Shown here piece by piece: positions 38,039 to 46,464 of a DNA stretch of 64,000 bases. The stretch is from Bacteroidota bacterium (GTDB taxonomy: Bacteria; Bacteroidota; Bacteroidia; Palsa-965): positions 16,168 through 80,167 of the forward strand of contig PLYR01000066.1 of assembly GCA_003153435.1 (NCBI GenBank). The letters are read 5' to 3'. Both the position numbers and the translations under genes were made by a program. How positions within the stretch are numbered: the first letter of the stretch is position 1; each line of letters begins with the position of its first letter. The notes beneath the pieces are model-generated. The model saw only the letters and a program-made list of their open reading frames with translations. It did not search any database and was not told the DNA's origin.

Positions 38039-38175
38039 GTTTTCCTCAACTGATACAAAGTACGGGTTGAAATAGTGATATATCAGAGACAAAACAAGAT
38101 AACTTTGACACTCATTTGTTTTATTAAATTGCTGTTAACCTAAACAATTGTTAATATTAGAGCGAAATATTAATA

Positions 38176-38183
38176 TAAATTTG
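38176..38183 (+). promoter_or_regulatory. Candidate -7 element for the helical repeat protein gene
   Basis: TAAATTTG is a full TAnnTTTG match 32 bases before the ATG at 38216. Upstream, at 38143-38152, is the ten-base palindrome AACAATTGTT, near where a -33 region or operator would fall. Confidence 0.4.
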
Positions 38184-38215
38184 GAACTATATCTTGACCC
38201 TCATAACTGTTTCTG

Positions 38216-39721
38216 ATGAACAAAGTCCACGACTTATTACGTAGATTATCAAGCCCTCAGTTAAAAATGTTTCGGGACTATCTACATTATTTTTCAGTAA
38301 GAAAGGATCCAGACACACAGTTGATGAAGTTGGCTGATTTGCTTTTGCAGAGCCAGGAGGAGATTCCCAGCCTGGAGGATTGTTCCCGCGTTATATATGG
38401 GTCAATGAACTATAATGGAATCCAGAAATTGAAATCTCGACTTCAGAAGAAGGTAGAAAATTTAATACTTATGGATACTGGAACGGAAAAGCGGGATACG
38501 GGGTTGGATGAGCTTGATAAATATATTATTATCATTCGAAGGAAAGTAGCCTTATTCCATATTCTTTTACTTTCAGGGACAGATAACAGTTCATTCCTGA
38601 CTTCTGAAATGGAGGATATTATAAGACTCTCCAAGAAGTACGAACTCTACTCTATTTTGGTGGAGCAGCTGAAATATAAAAAATGGATGCTTGGCCTGAG
38701 AGAAGGGGAAAAGGTTCTAATTGAAATTGGTAAACAAATCGCATTCTACCAACGCTGTGACGAGGCCCTGGCTAAAGCCGTGGATTGCTATTATTTGGCA
38801 GTGATCAGAAATGTTCACCATTCTAAATCAAATCAACTGAGCATGCAAAAATTTCTAAAAAGAAATATTACATTTCTTCAAAGGGAAATTAGCTTGACAG
38901 GCTCCGCAATGATTCAATATTATACAAAGCAACTTGAGGCGATGTATTATGATAGCCTCAACAAAGTTGAGCGGGCTCAGGAAGCCGCAATCGAAATGCT
39001 TAAGATTATCCAGTGCAATAAGTCTGTTTACAGAAAGCGAAGATTGGCAATAGCTTATATCTATCTTTCGAACTGCGATATCCGGATAGGTCTCTATGAC
39101 CAGGCTATCGCGTATGCCATTTCCGCCAAAAAGCTTTGTGCCAAAAATTCCGTTAATTATTTCGCTTCCATTGATTATGAATTCTTAGCGAGATTTTATG
39201 ATCTTGATTGGACCCATTGTCAAAGGCTAAGCCAGGAATTACTCAGGAGTGTAAAGAAGGAGATTGGTGATTTTTCATTTGCAAAATATCTTTTTTATCA
39301 AGCCAGTGTTTTCTATGTGAATAAGAAGTATAAAGAAGCACTTCGCTTACTTAATTATAAGTTGCAGTTGTCAAAAGACAAACAAGGCTGGGATGTAAGT
39401 ATTCGGATACTTAAAATTCAGACCCTCGTGGATATGGGTTTGCTTGATGAGGCTTCGACACAAGTGTTGGGCCTTCTTAAACACGTCGAGCGTTCATTTC
39501 CTGAGAGAGAGATGAAGCTTAGAGGGAAACTGATCTTAAAAACCTTAAGATTACTTGAGCATGAAGGTTTTTCAGGACACAGGGTCAAAACTAAACTGGA
39601 AAAATCATTGGAATTACTCAGAGGGAATGAAAATTATAAGTGGGAACCACTCTCTTCCGAACTTTACCCTTTTGAGAATTGGCTAATCGCCAGATTTAGG
39701 TTTCTCAAACTCAATAAATAA
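38216..39721 (+). CDS. Helical repeat protein of unknown function
   Basis: A 501-residue cytoplasmic protein with no signal peptide. It is nearly all alpha-helical. The first 85 residues (LLRRLSSPQLKMFRDYLHYF... LKSRLQKKVENLILMD) form a compact Lys/Leu-rich domain that I have the impression recurs in uncharacterised Bacteroidota proteins. The middle, from about 190 to 420, has TPR-like helical pairs (AIAYIYLSNCDIRIGLYDQAIAYAISAKKL). No enzymatic motif is visible. TPR-like architecture argues for protein binding or regulation. It is a single plus-strand gene followed by the transposase-like gene 230 bases on. Confidence 0.7.
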   Translation: MNKVHDLLRRLSSPQLKMFRDYLHYFSVRKDPDTQLMKLADLLLQSQEEIPSLEDCSRVIYGSMNYNGIQKLKSRLQKKVENLILMDTGTEKRDTGLDELDKYIIIIRRKVALFHILLLSGTDNSSFLTSEMEDIIRLSKKYELYSILVEQLKYKKWMLGLREGEKVLIEIGKQIAFYQRCDEALAKAVDCYYLAVIRNVHHSKSNQLSMQKFLKRNITFLQREISLTGSAMIQYYTKQLEAMYYDSLNKVERAQEAAIEMLKIIQCNKSVYRKRRLAIAYIYLSNCDIRIGLYDQAIAYAISAKKLCAKNSVNYFASIDYEFLARFYDLDWTHCQRLSQELLRSVKKEIGDFSFAKYLFYQASVFYVNKKYKEALRLLNYKLQLSKDKQGWDVSIRILKIQTLVDMGLLDEASTQVLGLLKHVERSFPEREMKLRGKLILKTLRLLEHEGFSGHRVKTKLEKSLELLRGNENYKWEPLSSELYPFENWLIARFRFLKLNK

Positions 39722-39889
39722 TCCATTCTCTTTTTCAAAGCATTGAATTTTCTTTTTTCATTTCAACTATTAATAATGTTTAATCATGGTGCTTGTTAGG
39801 CTTTCTCCATTGTGGGTTTGCTCTGTTTTTGATGAAAATGAGTGTCAAACATTTTTAAATATGTCGTCTGAATTCGATAGTTGTTCTAC

Positions 39890-39897
39890 TACTTTTG
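39890..39897 (+). promoter_or_regulatory. Candidate promoter of the transposase-derived gene
   Basis: TACTTTTG is a full TAnnTTTG match, and TCTG at 39867-39870 lies at the ideal 19-base spacing as a three-of-four -33 match. The ATG is 54 bases downstream, after tandem repeats. Confidence 0.4.
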
Positions 39898-39911
39898 ATT
39901 TATAAAAACTA

Positions 39912-39937
39912 AAGACAACCTAAGACAACCTAAGACT
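39912..39937 (+). repeat. Tandem decamer repeat in the leader
   Basis: AAGACAACCT occurs twice in tandem (39912-39931) and is followed by a partial third copy AAGACT. It lies between the -7 element and the ATG at 39952. It could be a protein-binding site in DNA or RNA. Confidence 0.5.
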
Positions 39938-39951
39938 TAACCCGTAGACCT

Positions 39952-40626
39952 ATGAAAAACAAATATTTCCGGAGGGCTCACATCAGTGAGGCTAAATTTA
40001 AACTCATACTCAAACTATTCTGTGAAGAAAAGACTGCAGTCGAAATTGCTGAGCTTACGGGAATCAGCAGGGTTACCGTAAATAAATACCTTGGAGATAT
40101 CCGAAACATGATTGTGCGATGTGATGATGAACTCTTAAAACAAGACGCTGAATCATTATTCTCTGAAACCTTTTCCGAAATGAAGCCAAGCTTAGGAAAA
40201 ACTGAAAGTAGAGAGCCGATCAAAATGGTTGGAATTGAAGCGGAGGGAAGGAAACTAAGGATCCGTCCGATTGAGCAAGTTCCTCTGAGTAGAATGCTCC
40301 GGATTACAGAGGGTAAACGGATTGGAAAAAAAGAGGAAGAATTGGCTCAACGATTTTGTGGATTTGTAGATTTGAAAGAAAGACAGTTTTATCAGTTCAG
40401 AACGATCTCTCATCGCAAAAATGGGAAACAAATTGCAAAGGATACAGATCGTTTGTGGAGTATCTTCAGAAATCAGATCCACAAAAGTAAAGGCTTAGCT
40501 TCGAATACGATTTACCTTCATTTGAAGGAATCGGAATTGCGCTGTAATTACACCAAAGTGCAAATTTATGCAATGCTCCTGAAGGTTCTAAGTCGAAGAA
40601 ATGTTAGGGTTGACCGGGCAGCATAG
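39952..40626 (+). CDS. IS1595-type transposase-derived protein lacking the catalytic core
   Basis: A 224-residue protein. Residues 8-60 hold a helix-turn-helix (AVEIAELTGISRVTVNKYLG) of the kind that opens IS1595/ISXO2 transposases. Residues 160-215 (DRLWSIFRNQIHKSKG... YLHLKESELRCNY... LLKVLSRR) closely follow the C-terminal pattern of that family (FWS-x-lKnrl...lHLKEcEFRfN...LLklL). The middle is too short and lacks the DDE/N residues, and the whole is 224 rather than about 300 residues. No terminal inverted repeats were seen around it. It reads as an intact open frame, so it may be a domesticated DNA-binding protein instead of a pseudogene. Confidence 0.6.
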   Translation: MKNKYFRRAHISEAKFKLILKLFCEEKTAVEIAELTGISRVTVNKYLGDIRNMIVRCDDELLKQDAESLFSETFSEMKPSLGKTESREPIKMVGIEAEGRKLRIRPIEQVPLSRMLRITEGKRIGKKEEELAQRFCGFVDLKERQFYQFRTISHRKNGKQIAKDTDRLWSIFRNQIHKSKGLASNTIYLHLKESELRCNYTKVQIYAMLLKVLSRRNVRVDRAA

Positions 40627-40648
40627 GAGTTAGACCATTCACCATACT

Positions 40649-42277
40649 TCAGGTCTGGATTACACCAACATTATAAGCCTGTTTAATCGGCGCATGGTTA
40701 GCCATTTCTATTCCCATAGAAATCCATTTACGCGTGTCAATTGGGTTGATAATAGCATCTAGCCAAAGTCGTGCAGCTGCATAGTAAGGTGACGCCTGTG
40801 CATCATATTTGTCCTTAATACGGTTATATAATTCAGATTCGACTTCAGGAGTGATTAATTCTCCTTTAGCTTTCAACGAAGCAATTTCAATCTGCACGAG
40901 CACTTTGGCTGCCTGGGCTCCTCCCATCACGGCTAATTGGGCAGTTGGCCAGCCAATAATAAGGCGAGGGTCATAGGCTTTTCCACACATTGCATAGTTG
41001 CCGGCTCCATAAGAATTACCCACTATCACAGTGAATTTGGGAACAACCGAGTTGCTCATAGCATTGACCATTTTGGCACCATCTTTAATAATACCACCCT
41101 GCTCGGACCTCGATCCAACCATAAATCCGGTCACATCTTGAAGGAATACAAGTGGAATTTTTTTCTGGTTACAGTTCATTATAAACCTTGCGGACTTATC
41201 TGCAGAGTCTGAATAAATTACTCCCCCAAACTGCATCTCCCCTTTCTTGCTTTTTACAACTTTTCGTTGGTTCGCTATAATTCCAACAGCCCAGCCATCA
41301 ATCCTACCCAGGCCACAAAGAATGCTTTGTCCATACCCTTCTTTGTATTCTTCAAACTCTGAATTGTCGACAAGGCGGGCAATTACATCCAGCATGTCAT
41401 ATTGTTTATCACGTGTATCAGGTATGATTCCCATTAATTCCTGAACATCTTTGGCAGGCAATTGAGAGGTAGTGCGGTTGAAACCTGCTTTATCATTTTC
41501 ACCTATTTTATCCATGATCGTCCGGATCCTAGTCAGACAATCTTTATCATCTGTACATTTGTAATCGGTAACCCCGGAGATTTCGCATTGGGTGGTGGCA
41601 CCTCCCAAACTCTCATTGTCTATCGTTTCGCCAATAGCAGCCTTAACAAGATAGGAGCCAGCAAGGAAAATAGTTCCCGTCTTATCCACAATCAAGGCTT
41701 CATCACTCATAATTGGAAGGTAAGCTCCTCCGGCAACACAACTTCCCATGATAGCTGAAATCTGAATAATTCCCTGAGAAGACATGATTGCATTATTCCT
41801 GAATATCCTTCCAAAGTGCTCCTTATCTGGAAAAATTTCATCCTGCATGGGAAGGAAGACTCCGGCACTGTCTACCAGATAAATAATTGGGAGTCTGTTT
41901 TCCATTGCAATTTCTTGGGCCCTTAGACTTTTCTTTCCTGTAATTGGGAACCATGCACCAGCTTTTACAGTTGCATCATTGGCTACTACAATAGTTTGAC
42001 GGCCCTTCACATACCCAATCACGACAACTACTCCTCCAGCAGGGCAACCTCCATGCTCCTGATACATGTCTTCTCCTGCAAATGCTCCAATTTCAATATT
42101 TGGTCTATCTGGATCAAGCAAAAACTCAATGCGTTCACGCGCGGTGAGTTTTCCTTGATCATGTTGTTTTTCAATACGAGTCTTTCCACCACCTAGATAT
42201 ATCTTTTCCAGTTTCTTCTCCATGGAAGAGATTAATAATCTGAGCTTATCTTCGTTTTTGTTAAATTCTATATTCAT
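40649..42277 (-). CDS. Acyl-CoA carboxylase carboxyltransferase (beta) subunit
   Basis: A 542-residue biotin-dependent carboxyltransferase of the methylcrotonyl/propionyl-CoA carboxylase beta type. It carries GGCPAGGVVVVIGYV, the oxyanion-hole region MGSCVAGGAYLP, and in the second half VIVGNSYGAGNYAMCG and the GWPTAQLAVMGGAQAAKVL motif. I chose the ATG at 42277 because the upstream codons do not look coding. In the segment LGGATTQCEISGV a Gln stands where the family usually has His. The biotin carboxylase partner is not adjacent. It transfers CO2 from carboxybiotin to an acyl-CoA, probably in leucine or propionate breakdown. Confidence 0.92.
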   Translation of the reverse strand: MNIEFNKNEDKLRLLISSMEKKLEKIYLGGGKTRIEKQHDQGKLTARERIEFLLDPDRPNIEIGAFAGEDMYQEHGGCPAGGVVVVIGYVKGRQTIVVANDATVKAGAWFPITGKKSLRAQEIAMENRLPIIYLVDSAGVFLPMQDEIFPDKEHFGRIFRNNAIMSSQGIIQISAIMGSCVAGGAYLPIMSDEALIVDKTGTIFLAGSYLVKAAIGETIDNESLGGATTQCEISGVTDYKCTDDKDCLTRIRTIMDKIGENDKAGFNRTTSQLPAKDVQELMGIIPDTRDKQYDMLDVIARLVDNSEFEEYKEGYGQSILCGLGRIDGWAVGIIANQRKVVKSKKGEMQFGGVIYSDSADKSARFIMNCNQKKIPLVFLQDVTGFMVGSRSEQGGIIKDGAKMVNAMSNSVVPKFTVIVGNSYGAGNYAMCGKAYDPRLIIGWPTAQLAVMGGAQAAKVLVQIEIASLKAKGELITPEVESELYNRIKDKYDAQASPYYAAARLWLDAIINPIDTRKWISMGIEMANHAPIKQAYNVGVIQT

Positions 42278-42504
42278 AGTATTCGGTTTGAAATTGCAAA
42301 ATGAAAGGCTAAGATAAGGATGATTTGCATTCACTTTTAATCCAGACCATTAGGTGGCACTTGATTTTATTGTGAACAGTGCCTGCTATTTAGTTCCTGG
42401 ATGTTGAAAACCTCCTGTATTTGAGTCTTAATAGTATGTACAGCCCCAATCAGGGATGTTGATAAACGCAGCGTTAAGACCCACCGGCATCGTTTTAATA
42501 ACTC

Positions 42505-42512
42505 TAATTTTG
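42505..42512 (+). promoter_or_regulatory. Candidate -7 element for the YwqK-repeat gene
   Basis: TAATTTTG is a full TAnnTTTG match 17 bases before the ATG at 42529. No -33 match is obvious. Confidence 0.4.
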
Positions 42513-42528
42513 AGAAACACTGCCTATT

Positions 42529-43830
42529 ATGAAAATGAGCACGAAAATCTTCCTTTTTTTGTTTTTTGTGGCTTATGTATTTCCTGGGGCCGATTGTACA
42601 GCTCAACAAGCTGTTAAGAAGAAAGGTTCCTATCTCGAAAAGTATGCTAATGGCAAGAAAAAACTGGAGGGTAATTTTGCTGATTATTTGAAGCAAGGAG
42701 AATGGAAAAGCTTTGATGAAACAGGAAATTTGATAAAATTAGAAAGCTTTAATAACGGTCTTTGGGATGGTAAATACCAAGAATGGTTCGAGAGTGGAAA
42801 ACCAAAAGTAAGCGGATTTTACGTGTCTGGTAAACGATCCGGCCTTTGGACCATATGGAACTCACAGGGTGGGGTGCTTTCCAAAACACTATTCAGTGCT
42901 GATAAGCCCGACGGAGATTACCAAAAATGGTATCCTAACGGCAATTTGGAAGAAAGTTATGTGTACAGGAACGGTTTGCGTGACGGACGATTTGTAAAAT
43001 GGTATCAGAATGGAAAAACAAAGGAGGATGGAGCCTATCGCGAAGATAAAAAGGAAGGTACATGGACCAAATGGGATGAGTCAGGTTCACTGGAGTCTAT
43101 TAAATCATATAGGGATGACCGCAAAGAGGGACTAAGTAGCTCTTATGAGAAAGGAATCAAAATAGAAGAAATCATCTATAACAATGGAAGAAAAGAAGGG
43201 AATTATACGAAGTATTATATCGACGGTAGCATTAAAGAAAAAGGGAAATATGAGAATGATCACCACGACAGCCTTCGGGAGAAGTGGTATGAGAATGGTC
43301 GACTTTTTGAGCAGGCTTTTTATCTGGACGGAAAAGAGGAGGGAATAAGTCGTACTTGGTACCCTGACGGAGCTCTTAAGGAGCAGCAGTTCTACGTGAA
43401 TGGTAAACTCGATAGTACTAGTATGGAATACTACCCTTCCGGAAAAAGAAAGTTCATGATGAACTACCATAAAGGCAAACAGCAAGGAGAATTCATTACA
43501 TGGCATGAATCTGGGAAGATTCAGATGCAATGCCGGTACGAACGAAACAGGCGCACAGGGCAGCTGATTGCATATTATCCGGATGGTAAAAAGGAGAAGG
43601 AAATTTATTATGATGATGGGGAAATGGATGGTTTGTATTTAGAGTTCTTTCCTAACGGGAAACGGAAGATCCAAAGAACCTTTGAACGTGGAACTCCAAC
43701 TGGAATGTATTACGAGTGGGATGACCGGGGGAAGTTGGTAAAAACCGGAACCAGTGAACAGTTTTCTGGAGAGATTGAAGCTTCCAGCGATCCTGCTATG
43801 TTAGAAGGATCTGATCCGACTAAAGAATAA
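42529..43830 (+). CDS. Secreted YwqK/MORN-like repeat protein
   Basis: A 433-residue protein with a signal peptide (about residues 1-25). The rest consists of some fifteen tandem repeats of 22-24 residues of the form G-x-W-x-x-W-x-x-x-G-x-(L/I)-x-x-x-x-x-Y-x-x-G-K-x-D/E-G, as in the YwqK (toxin-antitoxin-like) and MORN repeats. Beta-hairpin repeats of this kind usually mediate binding. Secreted YwqK-type proteins are frequent in Bacteroidota and their role is mostly unknown. It lies 15 bases upstream of the glutathione peroxidase gene and may share its transcript. Confidence 0.88.
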   Translation: MKMSTKIFLFLFFVAYVFPGADCTAQQAVKKKGSYLEKYANGKKKLEGNFADYLKQGEWKSFDETGNLIKLESFNNGLWDGKYQEWFESGKPKVSGFYVSGKRSGLWTIWNSQGGVLSKTLFSADKPDGDYQKWYPNGNLEESYVYRNGLRDGRFVKWYQNGKTKEDGAYREDKKEGTWTKWDESGSLESIKSYRDDRKEGLSSSYEKGIKIEEIIYNNGRKEGNYTKYYIDGSIKEKGKYENDHHDSLREKWYENGRLFEQAFYLDGKEEGISRTWYPDGALKEQQFYVNGKLDSTSMEYYPSGKRKFMMNYHKGKQQGEFITWHESGKIQMQCRYERNRRTGQLIAYYPDGKKEKEIYYDDGEMDGLYLEFFPNGKRKIQRTFERGTPTGMYYEWDDRGKLVKTGTSEQFSGEIEASSDPAMLEGSDPTKE

Positions 43831-43845
43831 TCTGTAATTTTAAGC

Positions 43846-44424
43846 ATGAAAAAAATCATTTTCTCCTTTTGGAGTTTATTGCTGCTGAACACCGGTTGTA
43901 AGCAGGTTATTAAATTGCGTCCGGTTGGTGACACATCTAAAATGGCTACAACTTCAATCTACGATTTCAAATTGAAGAGTCTGGATGGAACCATTATTGA
44001 TTTTTCCAAGTACAAAGGGAAGAAAATCCTTATTGTTAATACGGCTTCGAAATGTGGGTACACTCCTCAATACGAAGATCTTGAAAAATTAAACAAAGCT
44101 TATGGAGACAAGGTTGTATTGCTTGGCTTTCCTGCCAATAATTTTCTGCACCAGGAGCCTGGAACCAATAAAGAAATAGAACAATTCTGCACTAAAAATT
44201 ATGGAGTGAGTTTTCAGATGTTTGAAAAGATATCTGTGGTGGGATCGGATCAATGCGAACTATACAAATGGTTGACCCGAAAAGAACTGAATGGATGGAA
44301 TGATCAGGCCCCTTCCTGGAATTTCTGCAAATATCTCATCAGTGAAAAAGGAGAGCTATTGGGGTATTATCCTTCGGCCATAAAGCCATTGAGCAAGGAA
44401 ATACTAGATGCAATACAGAAATAA
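43846..44424 (+). CDS. Glutathione peroxidase-family lipoprotein
   Basis: A 192-residue thiol peroxidase. The signal peptide ends in a lipobox-like LLLLNTGC, with the Cys near residue 18, so it should be a periplasmic or outer-membrane lipoprotein. The peroxidatic Cys is in NTASKCGYTPQYEDL, and the WNF motif appears as PSWNFCKYLI. The usual FPCNQF is FPANNF, so the Cys in that motif is lost; the Gln of the catalytic tetrad is not seen there either. It should reduce hydroperoxides, probably with thioredoxin-like partners. It follows the YwqK-repeat gene by 15 bases. Confidence 0.9.
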   Translation: MKKIIFSFWSLLLLNTGCKQVIKLRPVGDTSKMATTSIYDFKLKSLDGTIIDFSKYKGKKILIVNTASKCGYTPQYEDLEKLNKAYGDKVVLLGFPANNFLHQEPGTNKEIEQFCTKNYGVSFQMFEKISVVGSDQCELYKWLTRKELNGWNDQAPSWNFCKYLISEKGELLGYYPSAIKPLSKEILDAIQK

Positions 44425-44465
44425 CCAACTCCGCGTTAACCTTTCCAACAAGAATACCTGATTAG

Positions 44466-45284
44466 TCATTTGATTCGTGAAGTCTCTGGATTCCTTAGTC
44501 CCTTATAGCTGAATAGTTTCACCTTTACGGTGCCTACGATGATAGGTGTCTCCACGTAAAGAGGAACCTTATTCTTGTCGTCAGTCACCCAAACGGTCAT
44601 TCCTTCCCCTCCCCGGAATATGGTTCCTTCGACAAGGAGGGGACTAAATTTGATGCAATTGAATTTACCCAGATCCTTATCGGTGTAAACGCCCTTTCCC
44701 AGATATCTTACGTATATCGGATAGAGTTTGTTGTCGAGAAGCAAGGAGATACTCACAGTATCCCGCACTTTACAATTGGAATAATCGATATTTCGCGCAT
44801 AATAGATAGCAGTAAGTACATCAATAGTATTAGATGCGATATTCATACTGTCAACCCGGGTATGGGCTTTCCCTCTTTGGATAGAAGTGTAGACTTTCTT
44901 AGTAATATTATTAAAGAAGTAATCATGTTTTTCCTTTTTGCCTCCTTCCTGAATATTTGCCCGGAAACGCAAGGGGCGAAAGCTTGAAGAATCGAGGAAA
45001 GTTTCAAATTCATCCTGAACCTTATAGAACCAGGCGTATTTCGGGTAGGTAAAGCCTGTTCCTATCAAATGATAACAGGATCTTCCCTTCACAAGGGCAG
45101 GGGATACGGCAAAGGTTGCTTCAGCAGATTCAAGCCAGATAGCCCCCCAATTATAAATGACCTTGAAATGGAGTTCCTCCCCCGAAGAAAAGGCGGAATT
45201 GGAGGTTACGACACCTGTTTGCGCCAACAGGCTATAACCTTGATATAGAATCAAAATGAAGGAGATGAAGACCTTGTTGAGCAC
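44466..45284 (-). CDS. DUF3108 family secreted protein
   Basis: A 272-residue protein with a signal peptide (about residues 1-21) and the DUF3108 pattern: an early FSSGEELHFKVIYNWGAIWLESA, then repeated beta strands ending with GTVKVKLFSYKGLR. The start is a GTG at 45284 (reads MLNKVFISF); an out-of-frame ATG lies just upstream. The family is periplasmic, beta-rich and of unknown role, sometimes near envelope biogenesis genes. It is a single minus-strand gene converging with the glutathione peroxidase gene. No terminator was seen. Confidence 0.85.
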   Translation of the reverse strand: MLNKVFISFILILYQGYSLLAQTGVVTSNSAFSSGEELHFKVIYNWGAIWLESAEATFAVSPALVKGRSCYHLIGTGFTYPKYAWFYKVQDEFETFLDSSSFRPLRFRANIQEGGKKEKHDYFFNNITKKVYTSIQRGKAHTRVDSMNIASNTIDVLTAIYYARNIDYSNCKVRDTVSISLLLDNKLYPIYVRYLGKGVYTDKDLGKFNCIKFSPLLVEGTIFRGGEGMTVWVTDDKNKVPLYVETPIIVGTVKVKLFSYKGLRNPETSRIK

Positions 45285-45561
45285 ACATTAAAGATAAGGA
45301 TTAAACGAGACCTCTAATGGCTTTCTTCTTCCTTGCTGGTATGCATATTAATCCTCTGTAGTTTTGGGATTTATGTCTGAAGAGTACTCCGGTGGAATAG
45401 TTGGGATCTGATTGCCAGGCCTCTTGCTCTGAGTAAGTCTATAGCTGCGCAGTTCTTACATCCCTTGCATCACGTGCAGTCTTTTGGGATGACACTCTCT
45501 TTTTCAGTATTTTTAGCACTCAGTTATTACACCTTATTGGTGTTATCAAACTCAATAGGAT
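45285..45561. other. Intergenic region between divergent genes
   Basis: A 277-base region between the DUF3108 gene and dgkA. I found no convincing open frame, tRNA or strong hairpin. TATTTTTA at 45508-45515 with TTTG at 45483-45486 is a weak promoter candidate for dgkA (seven of eight match, 21-base spacer), and ACACC/GGTGT forms a small inverted repeat near 45529-45543. Confidence 0.5.
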
Positions 45562-45933
45562 ATGGAACAGGGAAAAGGTAATTATTTAGTGCGTACAATT
45601 CGGAGTTTTGGTTTTGCATTCAGAGGCCTTGGCTTTTTCTTTTCAAAGCCATCTAATGCCTGGATTCATTTGGTGTCAGCAATCTTAGCCTGTTCGGCTG
45701 GCTTTTATCTGGATATAACAAAGATTGAGTGGATAGCCATTCTTTTTGCAATAGCCCTTGTTTTTGTTTCTGAAATGCTCAATTCTGCTCTGGAGACTAC
45801 AATAGATCTGATTTCTCCTGAATTTAACGAGTTTGCTGGCAGAGCTAAAGACATTGCAGCTGGAGCAGTCCTGATTGCAGCTCTAATTGCATTAATTATA
45901 GGAGGGCTTGTGTTTATTCCCAAGTTGCTCTGA
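45562..45933 (+). CDS. Diacylglycerol/undecaprenol kinase family protein
   Basis: A 123-residue small membrane kinase of the DgkA family. It has three transmembrane segments and the signature FVSEMLNSALETTIDLI followed by GRAKDIAAGAVLIAA, which together form the membrane active site. Gram-positive and Bacteroidota members of this size often phosphorylate undecaprenol, and DgkA of proteobacteria phosphorylates diacylglycerol; sequence alone does not decide. It is a single plus-strand gene converging on the YajQ gene with a 17-base gap. Confidence 0.9.
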   Translation: MEQGKGNYLVRTIRSFGFAFRGLGFFFSKPSNAWIHLVSAILACSAGFYLDITKIEWIAILFAIALVFVSEMLNSALETTIDLISPEFNEFAGRAKDIAAGAVLIAALIALIIGGLVFIPKLL

Positions 45934-45950
45934 AGGTGTCCCTTTAGGCT

Positions 45951-46439
45951 CTACTTCATGTTTACAAACTGAACCGGGAGCTCGTATGATTTCTGGCGCA
46001 CAAGGGAAATTATTTTTTGTAATTCATCAATTTTTTTTCCCGTGACTCGTACCTGATCATCCATTAGTTGAGCCTGCACTTTTAATCCGCTGTCTTTTAT
46101 GTCCTTGATAATTTTCCTGGCTGTATCCTTATCAATACCTTCTTTAACTTTCACATCTTTCTTTACCATATTTCCGGAGGCATAAACTTCCTTCCCCGCA
46201 TCCAGACATGTAGGATCAATATTTTGCTTTGCCATCCGGCTCCGGATTACGTCTATTATTGAATTCATTCTCATATCATCTTCCGTAAGAAGGGAGATAA
46301 GGAGGTCCTTCTTATTGAAATTTATTTCAGTTTTAGAATTCCTGAAGTCAAACCGGTTCACAATTTCCTTACGGGCAATGTTTAATACATTGTCAAGAGT
46401 CTGATGGTCCAGTTTGCTTACGATATCGAAGGAAGGCAT
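45951..46439 (-). CDS. YajQ family nucleotide-binding protein
   Basis: A 162-residue protein beginning MPSFDIVSKLDHQTLDNVLN, the standard start of YajQ, and ending with VRQKSYELPVQFVNMK. The family has been reported to bind tRNA or nucleotides, and in Xanthomonas a member binds cyclic di-GMP. I chose the ATG at 46439 because an upstream in-frame ATG would run through the preceding PorP-type gene. The length fits the family exactly. It follows the PorP/SprF gene by 25 bases on the minus strand and may be read from its transcript. Confidence 0.93.
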   Translation of the reverse strand: MPSFDIVSKLDHQTLDNVLNIARKEIVNRFDFRNSKTEINFNKKDLLISLLTEDDMRMNSIIDVIRSRMAKQNIDPTCLDAGKEVYASGNMVKKDVKVKEGIDKDTARKIIKDIKDSGLKVQAQLMDDQVRVTGKKIDELQKIISLVRQKSYELPVQFVNMK

Positions 46440-46464
46440 AGGAAATGGTTTAGCATTGACATCT

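Noticed and set aside
39722-40680. Complete insertion sequence around the transposase-like gene
   Set aside because: No terminal inverted repeats or target duplications were found on either side, and the catalytic residues are missing.
42367-42696. 109-codon minus-strand frame before the acyl-CoA carboxylase gene
   Set aside because: Overlaps the signal peptide and first repeats of the YwqK-repeat gene, which has a promoter element and strong repeat structure.
42529-43830. DNA repeat array or CRISPR-like structure
   Set aside because: The periodicity is at protein level (YwqK-type repeats of 22-24 residues); nucleotide repeats are poor and there are no spacers.
45285-45561. tRNA or small RNA gene in the gap before dgkA
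   Set aside because: No cloverleaf, T-loop sequence or strong terminator could be found.
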